NCBI GenBank assembly: GCA_019163335.1
Contig: JAFLKM010000008.1
Span: 22,292-86,291, forward strand
Origin: Desulfobulbaceae bacterium
GTDB lineage: Bacteria; Desulfobacterota; Desulfobulbia; Desulfobulbales; Desulfocapsaceae
Reading direction: 5' to 3'
Length of the DNA: 64,000 nt
Within the stretch, counting starts at the first letter, position 1, and every line of letters begins with the position of its first letter. The notes beneath the pieces are model-generated. The model had not been told where the DNA came from, searched no databases, and worked only from the letters and a program-made list of their open reading frames with translations. Below, piece after piece: positions 15,571 to 25,444 of the stretch. The position numbers were made by a program, and so were the translations under genes.

Positions 15571-17907
15571 TTATTCTTCCTTCTCTTCCGCCAGGGGTTT
15601 CCAGACTGGTCCGGTGGCTGTGTCGATGATCTGAATTCCCTGGCGCAGCAGCTCATCCCGGACATCGTCGGCGGCCTGCCAGTCTTTTTCGGCCCGGGCC
15701 TTTTCGCGGCGGGCAATCAGGGTATTGGCGGCCGGGGCTAAGGGGCAGCCCTTGAGCCGGAAGATCTGGAGGATCTGATTGATCTGGTGGAAGTTGTCGA
15801 GGATGTATTTTTTCTGGTCGTGGTCGAGATGGTTGACGTTAAGGATGGGGCCAACGGTCTTGATAAAGGTGTAGACGGCGGCCAGGCCTTTGGAGACGTT
15901 CAGATCATCGTCCATGGCCTCAAAGAATTGTTCGTTCATGGTGGAGACGTAGACGGCGATCTCCGGGTGCGGTTTGCCGGGCGGCAGGCAGAGGAGTTTG
16001 CAGGTGAACTCATCGATGCGGCGTAAGGCGGTGCGGACATTGACCAGCCGTTTATAGGAAAAATTGAGCGGCTTGCGGTAGTGCACCGAGAGCAGCATAA
16101 AGCGCACCTCCCGAGGCGTAAAGCCGCGCAGAATCAAGTCGTTTAAGGTCACCACATTGCCGGCCTCCTGCGACATCATCTTGCCGTCAATGAGCAGGAG
16201 CTCGGAATGGAGCCAGTATCTGGCCAGTGGCTTGCCGGTGAGGGCTTCGGCGATGGCGATTTCGTTTTCGTGGTGGGGAAAGATCAGATTGCGGCTGCTG
16301 GTATGGATGTCCAGGGTCTTGCCGAGATAGCGGGTGGACATCGCCGAACATTCAATATGCCATCCTGGCCGCACATTGCCCCAGTCGGTCTCGTAAAAGA
16401 TCCCCTTTTTCAGCTCCGCCAGGGTGGAGCGCTTGAGCAGGGTGAAGTCGCGCGGGTTGTCCTTCTCGTAGTTGTCAAGATCGACGGTGCGGCCTAGCTG
16501 GATTTTGCCCAGGTCAATGCCGGAGAGGCGGCCATAGGGCTTGAACTTGGAGATGTCAAAGTAGATGGAGCCATGTTTTTCGTAGGCCAGGCCCTTGTGG
16601 ATGAGGGCGTGGCTGATCTCGATCATGTCGGCAACATGCTCCGAGGCCTTGGGGTAGCCGGTGGCATGTTTGATCCCCAGGGCATCGATGGCCTCCATAA
16701 AGCCGTCAATGTATTTGCCGGTGAATTCGGCAAGGGAGACCCCGGCCTTGATGGCGCCGTCAATGGTGTTGTCGTCAAGGTCGGTGAAATTCATGTAGGA
16801 ATCCACGGTCAATCCCTTGCTCTCGAGATAGCGGGTGATGAGATCGGTGACGATAAAACGGCGGCACAGCGACAGATTGGGCGGTTCATAGGCGGTGGGA
16901 CCGCAGGTGTAGAAGGTGACCTTGCCCTCGGTCTGGGGGGTAAAGACCTCCTTTTTCTTGGTCAGGGTGTTGAAAAAACGAAGTTGCGATGTTTTCTCCT
17001 CTTCCTGCACCTTGCGGGTGAAAAGGGCGGTGCTCAGGTACCGCTCACCGCTGTCGGCAAGCAGGGTGACAATGAACCCCTCTTGTAACTCTTTGGCCAG
17101 ATTGATGGCGGTGAACATCGCGGCACCGCTGCTCATCCCCACCAGCAGGCCTTCTTTGCGGGCCAGCTGTCTGGCCATCTGGAAGGCGTCTTCATCTTCG
17201 ATGTTGACGATCTTGTAGGGTTTTGATTTGTCGAAGATGCCGGGGCGATAGGACTCCTTCATGTTTTTCAGTCCCTGGATCTTGTGACCGAGAAATGGTT
17301 CGACGGCGATAACCTTGACCTGCGGCTGATGTTCGTTGAACCAGGCGCACAGTCCCATGACGGTGCCGGAGGTGCCCAGGGTGGCGACAATATGGGTCAC
17401 CTTGCCCTCGGTCTGCCGCCAGATCTCGGGGGCGGTGGTGTTGTAATGGGCCTGCCAGTTGGCCTTGTTGTTGAACTGATCGGTGAGGAAGTAGCGGTCA
17501 GGATGTTCGCGGGCCATGGCGTAGGCCTTTTCAATGGCCCCGTCGGTGCTGCGGTGCGCAGGCGTCAGCAGGATCTCGGCGCCATAGGCCTGCATGATCT
17601 TGCGACGCTCCAAAGATGCCGCTTCGGACATGATGAACAGACAGCGGTAGCCCTTGGCAGCGCAGACCATGGCCAGTCCGATACCGGTATTGCCGCTGGT
17701 GGCCTCCAGGACGATCTTGTCATGGGTCAGCTCGCCGCTTTGTTCGCCGGCCTCTATCAGCGCCAGGGCTATCCGCTCTTTGATCGAGCCGCCCGGATTA
17801 GCGGATTCAAGCTTGCCATAGAGGGCAACGCTGCTGGCCGGGATAAGCCGGTTGATGCGGATGAGCGGGGTGTTGCCGATGGCGTCTAAAACTGAGTTAC
17901 AGAGCAT
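15571..17907 (-). CDS. Cysteine synthase / cysteinyl-tRNA-synthetase-like fusion protein
   Basis: A 778-residue fusion. Residues 1-310 are a PLP-dependent O-acetylserine sulfhydrylase: NTPLIRIN, NPGGSIKER with the Schiff-base Lys43, EATSGNTGIGLAM, LGTSGTVMG and SSGAAM. From about 325 a class I cysteinyl-tRNA synthetase-like half follows, recognisable by CGPTAY (Cys335, zinc-ligand position), WHIECSAMSTRYLG and FPHHENEIA. Its catalytic signatures are degraded: HIGH is replaced by NLSL (344-347), HGGG by HTSS (about 534) and KMSKS by MMSQE (577-581). It may therefore not charge tRNA in the normal way. AGGAAT precedes the ATG. The fused order suggests cysteine made by the first half is used by the second; that is inference. 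Confidence 0.85.
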   Translation of the reverse strand: MLCNSVLDAIGNTPLIRINRLIPASSVALYGKLESANPGGSIKERIALALIEAGEQSGELTHDKIVLEATSGNTGIGLAMVCAAKGYRCLFIMSEAASLERRKIMQAYGAEILLTPAHRSTDGAIEKAYAMAREHPDRYFLTDQFNNKANWQAHYNTTAPEIWRQTEGKVTHIVATLGTSGTVMGLCAWFNEHQPQVKVIAVEPFLGHKIQGLKNMKESYRPGIFDKSKPYKIVNIEDEDAFQMARQLARKEGLLVGMSSGAAMFTAINLAKELQEGFIVTLLADSGERYLSTALFTRKVQEEEKTSQLRFFNTLTKKKEVFTPQTEGKVTFYTCGPTAYEPPNLSLCRRFIVTDLITRYLESKGLTVDSYMNFTDLDDNTIDGAIKAGVSLAEFTGKYIDGFMEAIDALGIKHATGYPKASEHVADMIEISHALIHKGLAYEKHGSIYFDISKFKPYGRLSGIDLGKIQLGRTVDLDNYEKDNPRDFTLLKRSTLAELKKGIFYETDWGNVRPGWHIECSAMSTRYLGKTLDIHTSSRNLIFPHHENEIAIAEALTGKPLARYWLHSELLLIDGKMMSQEAGNVVTLNDLILRGFTPREVRFMLLSVHYRKPLNFSYKRLVNVRTALRRIDEFTCKLLCLPPGKPHPEIAVYVSTMNEQFFEAMDDDLNVSKGLAAVYTFIKTVGPILNVNHLDHDQKKYILDNFHQINQILQIFRLKGCPLAPAANTLIARREKARAEKDWQAADDVRDELLRQGIQIIDTATGPVWKPLAEEKEE

Positions 17908-18051
17908 GGGGTAATATTCCTGAAAAGGGGTTTGGGTGGTTCAGTATCATTACGAAACGAAGGAATAAGAACGTTCATGGAGGCAGGGTAATGGATGGAC
18001 GCAATGGCGGTCAAGACCTTTTTCGTCATTCTTTTCTCTTGATGACCGGCA

Positions 18052-18522
18052 TCAATCCCTTTGGCAGGAGTGGGATTGATACCAGAGACTCATCAGGGCA
18101 TCCCTGATGGTGTCGTCTTCAATGGCGGCAATCTGTTGATGAAAGGCGTCGCGGGCGGCAGGGTTGGGCTGGATAAAGGATACCTTGGGTTCGACGGGCT
18201 TTCTGCTCGTGCGGCTGTCGCTCAGGATGAAACGGATATCGGTGAGGCGGGAGAGGCGGAGCGTGCCGTTGAGGGTCTCAAGAAGGGGGATTTTCTGGAA
18301 CTGGAATTGCTGCATCCATGCGGAATTGGGCACCTCCAGCCAGAGGACCCCGTTTTCAATCTTCACCGGCCGGGTGTGGGTGCGGGTGGTTGCGTCCACC
18401 AGTGTGTCCCAGAGGAGAAAAAGACGATGGCTGTCCAGTTGTTTTTGCCAGCCCTGTTCGTTGGTTATTTTGGGAAGCAGGGTGGCGAGGGCCTCCAGCT
18501 TTTTTGGGCCGGCGAGGGTCAT
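18052..18522 (-). CDS. DUF721/DciA-like protein
   Basis: A 156-residue protein of the DUF721 family, whose best-known member DciA helps load the replicative helicase. The diagnostic beta-rich core is GVLWLEVPNSAWMQQFQFQK (about residues 60-80), preceded by a helix with LFLLWDTLVD and followed by a variable charged tail. It starts 3 bp after the amidase stop codon, so the two genes are one transcript. A role in replication initiation is inferred from the family only; many DUF721 proteins are uncharacterised. Confidence 0.75.
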   Translation of the reverse strand: MTLAGPKKLEALATLLPKITNEQGWQKQLDSHRLFLLWDTLVDATTRTHTRPVKIENGVLWLEVPNSAWMQQFQFQKIPLLETLNGTLRLSRLTDIRFILSDSRTSRKPVEPKVSFIQPNPAARDAFHQQIAAIEDDTIRDALMSLWYQSHSCQRD

Positions 18523-18525
18523 GGA

Positions 18526-20508
18526 TTAAAGTCCGGCGGTAATGGTCCGGATGTATTTTTGAAGGCCCTGGACGATTTCTGCCGATAAGGCATCCTGATA
18601 GCCGTCCTTTTTGACATGGTTGGCATCGGTCTTATTGCTGATAAAGCCCATCTCAATGAGAATTGCCGGCATCTCCGCACCAATCAGGACATAAAAGGGA
18701 GCCTGCTTGACCCCCAGACTTTTGACCTGGGGGTAGTTTCTACCGGCAAGTCCGGACGAGAGGGCCTCCTGAACTTGTCGCGCGAGCCGCGAGGATTCAT
18801 CGATCTTGGAGTTTTTCATGATGTCGGAAAGGATCCCCTGGAGATCGCTGAGCTGATGGGTGGACGTGGCATTTTCCAGGGCGGCCACCCGGATGGCCTC
18901 GGGATCGGTGCTTAGATTGAGATAATAGGTTTCAAAGCCATAGATTTTTTCCGACGGATGGGCGTTGAGGTGAAGAGAGATAAAGAGATCAGCGCCGCTG
19001 GTGTTGGCAATGGCCGTCCGTTCTTCCAGGGAGAGGAAGACATCCTTATTTCTGGTCAGAAGTACTTCGCATCCCAGTTCCTGCTTCAGCCTGGTGGCCA
19101 GTTTTTTCGCCACTTGCAGGACGATGTCTTTTTCTTTCATGCCAAAGGCGGAGGCGCCGGGGTCCTTGCCGCCATGACCGGGGTCAATGACAATGCGGCG
19201 GACACCAAGGTTTAACTGCTGGGCCAGAGAGAGAACAGGGGAGGTTATGGGCGCCCCTCGTTCCGGTGCCGGTGCCTTGGATTTGCTGGAAAATTTGATT
19301 TTGTGAAGATCCTGGGGGATCAGCAGCGGCTTGTCCCGGGCAATGGGCTTGGTGTCTGGTACCTCTGGGATTGCTGTTGATGCGGTGTCCTGGGGTTCGG
19401 CTTGAGGCGTTGGTTCCGGTGTTTTTTCCGGCTCGGCCGCAGCTGCAACCGGCTGTTGTCCATGGACATCGACAATCACCCGGAAGGGATCGGGGAGGCT
19501 GTAAATCTTGTAACTTTCAATGGATTCGATGTCGAGCACCACCCGCACCGTATCGGGGGTGTACTGGGCAGTGCGGACCTGCTGGAGCAGGCCGTCTTTG
19601 ATGGGAAGTGGGGCGCGGTACTTGGGCTCGATATAGCTTTTGTCAAAATCGATGAACAGGCGCCGGGGCTGCTCGCCGACCTTTTCCAGCAGTTCTTCCC
19701 GAAAGCTTACCGGGCGTGAGGTTTTGATCACAATGCGGGTGTAATTGTCGGACGACCAGTGCTCAATGGGCTGGACGTAGGACCGGTTCTTCACATTGGG
19801 CAGTTCCGTGGCAGCGGTCTCTGATGGTGGAACATTTTCGACGGCGGGTGGACTGGCAGGTACGGCAGGGGCTGAAACGACGGCCGGTGGATGAGTTTCG
19901 GGCACGGTTGGAACCGGAGTATTGAACTCCTTGGCAAGCAGTTTCAGCTTTTCAGTCGCCTTCTCCACCATATCACCGGTGTAGTATTCCGTGACAATCC
20001 TGCCGTAGTCTTTGGCGGCCTCCTGGGGATTTTTCTTGTCTTCAAGCTGGATGCGTCCCAAGGTAAACAAAGCGTCATCGGCCAGTTGATGCCAGGGGAA
20101 AAGGGCGGGCAGCTTTGTATAATATTCAATGGACTTCTCCAGATCAGCCGGGGTCTTGAATTGCTGGTAGCGGGCATAGCTGATCCGTCCCAGCATGAAC
20201 AGGCTGGCTGGGGCATAGGAGGAGGAGGGTTGAAGTTCTTGAATTTTTTCAAAGTTTTCGATGGCCGTGTCCCAGTTGGCCGGGGTGGCGGCACGTACTT
20301 TGTCGCTTCTGATTTCGGTGAAATAGATGGTTGCCTCGTCAAATTTTGTTCTCAGCTCATTTTTTTGGGCAGGAACCTCTTCCGTGCCTGCCGCCGGGGC
20401 ATTTGCTCCTTTTGGATCATTCGGCGTATCGTCTGCGAACAGAGATCGGGCGTTGGGGGGGAGAAAGCTCAGGGTAATAAAGAGAAAAAAAATGATCAGA
20501 CGGTGCAT
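18526..20508 (-). CDS. N-acetylmuramoyl-L-alanine amidase with AMIN and TPR-like regions
   Basis: A 660-residue secreted murein hydrolase of the AmiC class. After a signal peptide (MHRLIIFFLFITLSFLPPNA) come helical TPR-like repeats (about 50-190), a Pro/Ala linker, an AMIN domain (about 240-345; TRIVIKTSRPVSF) and a second linker. The amidase_3 domain spans about 438-655. Zinc ligands are His445 in DPGHGG, Glu in MKEKDIVL and His in ISLHLNAH; the catalytic Glu is in ILIEMGFISN. It cleaves the amide between muramic acid and the peptide stem during cell separation. The TPR-like front is longer than in E. coli AmiC. It is followed at 3 bp by the DciA-like gene. Confidence 0.92.
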   Translation of the reverse strand: MHRLIIFFLFITLSFLPPNARSLFADDTPNDPKGANAPAAGTEEVPAQKNELRTKFDEATIYFTEIRSDKVRAATPANWDTAIENFEKIQELQPSSSYAPASLFMLGRISYARYQQFKTPADLEKSIEYYTKLPALFPWHQLADDALFTLGRIQLEDKKNPQEAAKDYGRIVTEYYTGDMVEKATEKLKLLAKEFNTPVPTVPETHPPAVVSAPAVPASPPAVENVPPSETAATELPNVKNRSYVQPIEHWSSDNYTRIVIKTSRPVSFREELLEKVGEQPRRLFIDFDKSYIEPKYRAPLPIKDGLLQQVRTAQYTPDTVRVVLDIESIESYKIYSLPDPFRVIVDVHGQQPVAAAAEPEKTPEPTPQAEPQDTASTAIPEVPDTKPIARDKPLLIPQDLHKIKFSSKSKAPAPERGAPITSPVLSLAQQLNLGVRRIVIDPGHGGKDPGASAFGMKEKDIVLQVAKKLATRLKQELGCEVLLTRNKDVFLSLEERTAIANTSGADLFISLHLNAHPSEKIYGFETYYLNLSTDPEAIRVAALENATSTHQLSDLQGILSDIMKNSKIDESSRLARQVQEALSSGLAGRNYPQVKSLGVKQAPFYVLIGAEMPAILIEMGFISNKTDANHVKKDGYQDALSAEIVQGLQKYIRTITAGL

Positions 20509-20807
20509 AAGTCAGTGGCTGTGGGGTGTTCTGTGGTGAATACCAGTGGCTAAAAAGGCAGGAAATCGGCCTGAAAACAGTGTAGGGAGCGGAATCATCG
20601 CCTGAAACTTAAGCGCCTGTCCTGATGGGGCAGCGTTTTCTCAAGGGATGGCGAAGTCCGTTGATCCTTGAATGACGAGAACTATACATAAAAGCTGGCG
20701 GGATGGCAAAAGAAAATAAAGAGGGAAGAACTCCGCTGGAGAGGCAAATCCAGAAGGATTCACCGGACTAAGAATGGGTGATTCCAGACAGCGCTCTGTT
20801 TTTACCT

Positions 20808-23501
20808 TCACTCGTCATTTTTTGCTAACAGCGCCTCCAACTCATAAAGGATTTCCAGGGCCTGGCGGGGAGAGAGGGCGTCGGCCTTGATCTTCTGAAG
20901 ATACTCGCGCAGGGGGTCGCCTTTTGGCGGGAAGAGGGAGAGCTGGCTGGGGTGTTTTTTGGGCCGGCCCTTTTTCTCGCCCCGATGCCTGGCGATGGTG
21001 GGCGTGCCGTCCATGTCCAGTTCGCCGTTCTCGATGTTGGCCAGAATCTCGCCGGCCCGTGCGACTACCCGGGCCGGTACCCCGGCCAGGGCCGCCACCT
21101 GGATGCCGTAGCTGCGATTGGTGCCGCCTTCCACGAGTTTGTGGAGGAAAATGATGGTGTCGTTCCATTCGCGCACGGCAATGGAGAAGTTACGCACCCG
21201 ATTCTGGGTGCGGGCCAGATCGGTGAGCTCGTGATAGTGGGTGGCGAACATGGTCTTCACCCCTTTGTCGTTTTTCAGGACCAGGTCTTCAGCCACCGCC
21301 CAGGCAATGGCCAGCCCGTCAAAGGTGGAGGTGCCGCGGCCGATCTCATCAAGGATCACCAGACTGCGCGGGGTGGCGTTGTTGAGAATATTGGCGGTCT
21401 CATTCATCTCCACCATGAAGGTGGACTGGCCACGCCGCAGGTCGTCCATGGCCCCGACCCGGGTGAAAATCCGGTCAACCACGCCGATGACGGCGCGCTC
21501 CACCGGCACAAAGGAGCCCATCTGGGCCATGAGCACGATGAGCGCCGTCTGCCGCAGCACCGTTGACTTTCCGGCCATATTGGGGCCGGTAATGATCAGA
21601 ACCTCCTGCGACTGCTGATCCAGCTCAACATCATTGGGCACAAAGCGGCCGGTGGGCAGGGACCGCTCGATGACCGGATGCCTGCCCTCGGTGATGCTGA
21701 TGGCCTCCCCGTCATTGACCTCGGGCCGCCGGTAGTGATATCGCTGGCTGCATTCGGCTAACGCTGCAAAGAAGTCAATCCGGGCCAGGAGTTGCGCGGT
21801 CTTGAGCAGGCGCGGGCTTTCGGCAGCCAGTTTTTTGCGGATTTCAAGGAAGAGCTGGTATTCAAGTTCCAGACGTTTTTCCTGGGCGCCCAGAACCTTT
21901 TCTTCAAATTCCTTCAGCTCCGGGGTGATGAATCGCTCTGCCCCCACCAGGGTCTGTTTGCGGATGTAGTGCTCGGGAACCTTCTCGGCCTGCAGTCGGC
22001 TGACCTCGATAAAATAGCCAAAGACCCGGTTGTAGCCGATCTTGAGCTTGGCTATTCCCGTTGCCGCCCGCTCCTTGTTCTCAAGCTCAAGGATCAGCTG
22101 CTTGCCGTCCCTGAGCAGACGGACAAGTTCGTCCAGCTCTTCATTGTATCCGGGCCGGATCAGATGGCCATCGCGCAGGGTGATGGGGGCCTCGTCATGG
22201 ATGGCATCGCTGAGCAGTTGATGAATCTCTGGCAGCGGGTCCAGTTCATCACCGATGTTCAGGAGCCTTGCGGCCGTGCATCGGGCGAGCAGCTCCCTGA
22301 TCGCAGGCAGACCGGCCAGGGAACTGCGCATCGCCAGCATGTCGCGGCCATTGCCATTGCCCAGTACCATCCGGCTGTTGAGGCGTTCAAGATCGTAGAT
22401 GGAGGTCAGGCGATCACGGATTTCCCGACGCAGGCTGCTGTCCATAAACAGGTTGGTGACGGCGTCGAGGCGGGCGTTGATCCTTGTCACATCCTGGAGG
22501 GGAAAGAGCAGATGATGACGCAGGAGCCTTGCCCCCATTGGGGTGCAGGTCTGATCAAGGACGGCCAGCAGCGACCCCTCCCGCCGTGAGCCGATGATGG
22601 TCTGGGTCAGTTCCAGGTTGCGGCGGGAGGACTCGTCGATCTGGAGGATGGCGGCAAGGTCGATGGGGTGCAGAGTCTCGATGTGGTCAAGGTTGGCCTT
22701 CTGGGTTTCGCGGATATAGTCGAGCAGGACGCCTGCGCAGATGATCCCCTGATTCATTCCCGCGCAGCCGAAACCGGCCAGATTGAGCACCTTGAAATGC
22801 TCAGTGAGCAGTTCCTCGCAGCTTGGCAGGTGGAACAGGGATTCGGGGCGTTCGGTGACGCAGAGCCCAGGCAGCAGGGTCTGGGCGGTCTGGAGCAGGG
22901 AACCCAGCCCCTTGCTCTGGGAGGCGTTGATCAAAAGCTCCGCCGGGGCCATGCGGGTGAGTTGGTCAAGGATCGTGTCTCCGGCGGCGGAGTCGTCGTG
23001 AAATTCCCCCACCAGGAATTCACCGGTGGACAGATCAAGGAAGCTCAGGCCGTAGGTGAAGGATCCGGCATGATCCTGGCGGCCCTGTTCCTGACGGGTT
23101 ATCGCGGCCACATAGAGATTGCTCTTGTCGTCAAGGAGCTGGGCGTCGGTGACAAGCCCCGGCGAGACCACCCGCACCACCTCCCGTTTGACGATGCCCT
23201 TGGCCAAAGCCGGGTCTTCAACCTGCTCACAGATGGCCACCCTTCGGCCCGCCTTGATCAGCTTGGCCAGATACCCTTGGGCTGCATGGTAGGGGATGCC
23301 GCAAAGGGGCACCTTGTTGGCCTCATCCTTGCTGTTGCGACTGGTGAGGGTAATCCCGAGGATCTTCGAGGCGACAACGGCATCCTCAAAGAACATCTCG
23401 TAAAAATCGCCCATCCGGTAGAAGAGGATGGCGTCCGGGTGCCCCTGTTTGATCTCAAGGTACTGCTGGAGCATGGGGGTCATTTTGACGGCTTGGGTCA
23501 T
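20808..23501 (-). CDS. mutS: DNA mismatch repair protein MutS
   Basis: An 897-residue MutS1. The mismatch-reading motif is GDFYEMF (about residues 31-37), followed by the connector and lever domains. The ATPase has Walker A ITGPNMAGKST (about 640), Walker B LVILDEIGRGTST (about 715) and THYHEL (about 750). A C-terminal charged region with the helix ALEILYELEALLAK ends the protein. Length is normal (850-900). It recognises mispairs with MutL; no mutL is in the window. The phosphoesterase gene lies 38 bp upstream on the same strand, suggesting co-transcription; the amidase follows after 299 bp without a gene. Confidence 0.97.
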   Translation of the reverse strand: MTQAVKMTPMLQQYLEIKQGHPDAILFYRMGDFYEMFFEDAVVASKILGITLTSRNSKDEANKVPLCGIPYHAAQGYLAKLIKAGRRVAICEQVEDPALAKGIVKREVVRVVSPGLVTDAQLLDDKSNLYVAAITRQEQGRQDHAGSFTYGLSFLDLSTGEFLVGEFHDDSAAGDTILDQLTRMAPAELLINASQSKGLGSLLQTAQTLLPGLCVTERPESLFHLPSCEELLTEHFKVLNLAGFGCAGMNQGIICAGVLLDYIRETQKANLDHIETLHPIDLAAILQIDESSRRNLELTQTIIGSRREGSLLAVLDQTCTPMGARLLRHHLLFPLQDVTRINARLDAVTNLFMDSSLRREIRDRLTSIYDLERLNSRMVLGNGNGRDMLAMRSSLAGLPAIRELLARCTAARLLNIGDELDPLPEIHQLLSDAIHDEAPITLRDGHLIRPGYNEELDELVRLLRDGKQLILELENKERAATGIAKLKIGYNRVFGYFIEVSRLQAEKVPEHYIRKQTLVGAERFITPELKEFEEKVLGAQEKRLELEYQLFLEIRKKLAAESPRLLKTAQLLARIDFFAALAECSQRYHYRRPEVNDGEAISITEGRHPVIERSLPTGRFVPNDVELDQQSQEVLIITGPNMAGKSTVLRQTALIVLMAQMGSFVPVERAVIGVVDRIFTRVGAMDDLRRGQSTFMVEMNETANILNNATPRSLVILDEIGRGTSTFDGLAIAWAVAEDLVLKNDKGVKTMFATHYHELTDLARTQNRVRNFSIAVREWNDTIIFLHKLVEGGTNRSYGIQVAALAGVPARVVARAGEILANIENGELDMDGTPTIARHRGEKKGRPKKHPSQLSLFPPKGDPLREYLQKIKADALSPRQALEILYELEALLAKNDE

Positions 23502-23539
23502 GGTTGGTATGTGGTGGTGGATGATTGCGGAGGGTGAGT

Positions 23540-24055
23540 TCAGGGCTGTGGCGGAAGCTTATGGATGGCGGCTTGCAGTCCATCCGGCTTTTCTGCCTGC
23601 TCGTCGATGTCAAGAATGGCGTAGGTACCCGGAGCACCGAAACTCCCTGTTCCCTGGAAAGACCCGGGGTTAATGAAGAGGATTGTACCAATCCGGTGGC
23701 AGACCGCGTGGTGGGTGTGACCATAGACGATGCAGTCGGCCTGCGGGAACATTGCCCAGGCACGTTCCTCTACGGTGTGACGGGGGCCCCAGGCTCCGTG
23801 GAACAAACCGATGCGATAGCCGCCGAGGGTGATCAGCTTGCTGTTCGGCAGAGTTTGCCGGCTTCTCATATTGCACATGTTGCCGTGCACTGCATACACT
23901 TTTTTGCCGGTGAAGGCGTCGAGAATGGCAATGTCGGTGAGGTCTCCGGCATGGAGGATGATGTCGCATCCGGCAAAGGCCGTCTGCACCTGGGCGCGAA
24001 AGGAATCTGAGCAACTGTTTAAATGGGTGTCTGAAAGAATGCCGACGTGAATCAT
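23540..24055 (-). CDS. YfcE/MJ0936-type metallophosphoesterase
   Basis: A 171-residue calcineurin-like phosphoesterase with all metal motifs in order: GILSDTHLN (about 5-13), HAGDLTD (about 35), HGNMCN (about 58), GLFHGAWG (about 84) and GHTHHAV (about 112). The family hydrolyses phosphodiesters or phosphomonoesters in the cytoplasm; no substrate can be given. A strong AGGAG site precedes the ATG. It is immediately upstream of mutS and probably co-transcribed. Confidence 0.9.
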   Translation of the reverse strand: MIHVGILSDTHLNSCSDSFRAQVQTAFAGCDIILHAGDLTDIAILDAFTGKKVYAVHGNMCNMRSRQTLPNSKLITLGGYRIGLFHGAWGPRHTVEERAWAMFPQADCIVYGHTHHAVCHRIGTILFINPGSFQGTGSFGAPGTYAILDIDEQAEKPDGLQAAIHKLPPQP

Positions 24056-24433
24056 GGTAAGGCTCCTGGGGAAAAATGGTATGCCTGATATTTATACTGT
24101 AAGCGGGCCCGGGGAAGCATTGAAAAAATGAAGGTTTGGTGAAAAAAAGATGGCACGTTTGCCCGGTTGCAGTCCAATTGGCTGTCCATTGCCGCGTTCT
24201 GGTTGAACATTGTTTAGAATATGTCCCGCATCGAAGTTGTACTCAAGATGAAAAAACAGGCTTTGTTGGACACAAGCCGCGAACAATGATATCATTTTGA
24301 CAGGTACCAGTCCCGATTGTCGGGGCTGGATTTGCCGGGTGAGTCGACGAAGGAGCCGACTTGAATGCAAACTGGAATTACGGAATTACACTAAAGATTG
24401 TTCTCAATTCCCTTATAGAAAAGGATTCCTGTC
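24056..24433. other. Intergenic region, divergent promoters likely
   Basis: No gene is seen. It separates the minus-strand phosphoesterase from the plus-strand nitroreductase, so both promoters should be here. A short hairpin CCAGTCCCG / CGGGGCTGG at about 24306-24328 is the only clear structure, and its role is unknown. Confidence 0.4.
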
Positions 24434-25267
24434 ATGGAGAAGTCAATGTACAATTTTCGTGTCGATGAAGAGCTGTGTGTTCAGTGTGGAGAGTGTGCGG
24501 CGGATTGTCCTGCCGGGGTCATCCATATGGACGGTTTTCCTGTGTTCGATGAGGATGGAGGCTGTTACCGTTGCCAGCACTGTCTTGCTGTTTGCCCCAC
24601 CGGCGCAGTGTCAATTCTTGGTAAAAAGCCGGAAGATAGCCAGGCGGTGGTTGGAACCTTCCCCACGCCCGCGCAGATGACGGCGCTGATCAAGGGCCGC
24701 CGGTCCATCCGGCGTTATCGCAACGAAGAGGTCAGCGCCGCTTTGATCGAGGAGCTTCTGGACGTGGCCGGGCATGCTCCCACCGGAGTGAATGCACAGG
24801 ACGTCCTTTTCACCGTGGTGAAAGAATGCTCTGTTATGGATGCTCTGCGCCAAGACGTCTATGAACGGCTCGGGAAGTTGAAGGACAGTGGCGCGCTGCC
24901 GGATGAAGGTATGGTCGGACGTTACATGGGCGGGGCCGTCAAAAAATGGAGGGAGGAAAAAATAGATATTGTTTTCCGAGGGGCTCCCCATCTGCTGATC
25001 ACCAGTGCCCCCAAGGCCTCCCCCTGTCCGGCCCAGGACACCCTGATTGCCCTTACAACTTTTCAGATGATTGCTCATGCGCACGGCCTTGGCACGGTCT
25101 GGGACGGCATCTTCATGATGGCGCTCGGTTTCTGTCCCGAGCTGGCAGGAAGGCTCGGTATCCCCGAACAGCATTTGGTGGGATATGCCATGGTCTTTGG
25201 CTGGCCTGCGGTGGAATATCACCGAACCGTGCAGCGGACTCCGGCCCAGATCAATGTGGTGCGCTGA
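24434..25267 (+). CDS. Nitroreductase with N-terminal 2[4Fe-4S] ferredoxin domain
   Basis: A 277-residue protein. The first 60 residues carry two ferredoxin-type cluster motifs, CVQCGECAADCP and CYRCQHCLAVCP. The rest is an FMN-binding nitroreductase domain starting at IKGRRSIRRYRNEEV (about 88), with the typical APTGVNAQD (about 113) and a C-terminal GTVWDGIFMMALG region. The fused ferredoxin should feed electrons to the flavin. Such fusions are common in strict anaerobes and reduce nitro compounds, quinones or unknown substrates. AAGGA lies at good spacing before the ATG. It is monocistronic as far as visible. Confidence 0.9.
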   Translation: MEKSMYNFRVDEELCVQCGECAADCPAGVIHMDGFPVFDEDGGCYRCQHCLAVCPTGAVSILGKKPEDSQAVVGTFPTPAQMTALIKGRRSIRRYRNEEVSAALIEELLDVAGHAPTGVNAQDVLFTVVKECSVMDALRQDVYERLGKLKDSGALPDEGMVGRYMGGAVKKWREEKIDIVFRGAPHLLITSAPKASPCPAQDTLIALTTFQMIAHAHGLGTVWDGIFMMALGFCPELAGRLGIPEQHLVGYAMVFGWPAVEYHRTVQRTPAQINVVR

Positions 25268-25444
25268 GGCACTTCTTTCATTAATCGGGATTAGATATGG
25301 AAAGGTCCAGGCTGTCTGCGGTGTGAAAGGGAGGCTGCCGGACTTTTTGGTTTGACTCAAAGGGCGGCTTGAATGCTTGTCCATACAACGTGAGATATTT
25401 ACTGACGGCCTGTTAATAATGTTCAAAAAAAAAGGGAGGTTCGT

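Noticed and set aside
24056..24433. Possible riboswitch ahead of the nitroreductase
   Set aside because: Short hairpins exist, but no known riboswitch consensus could be matched.
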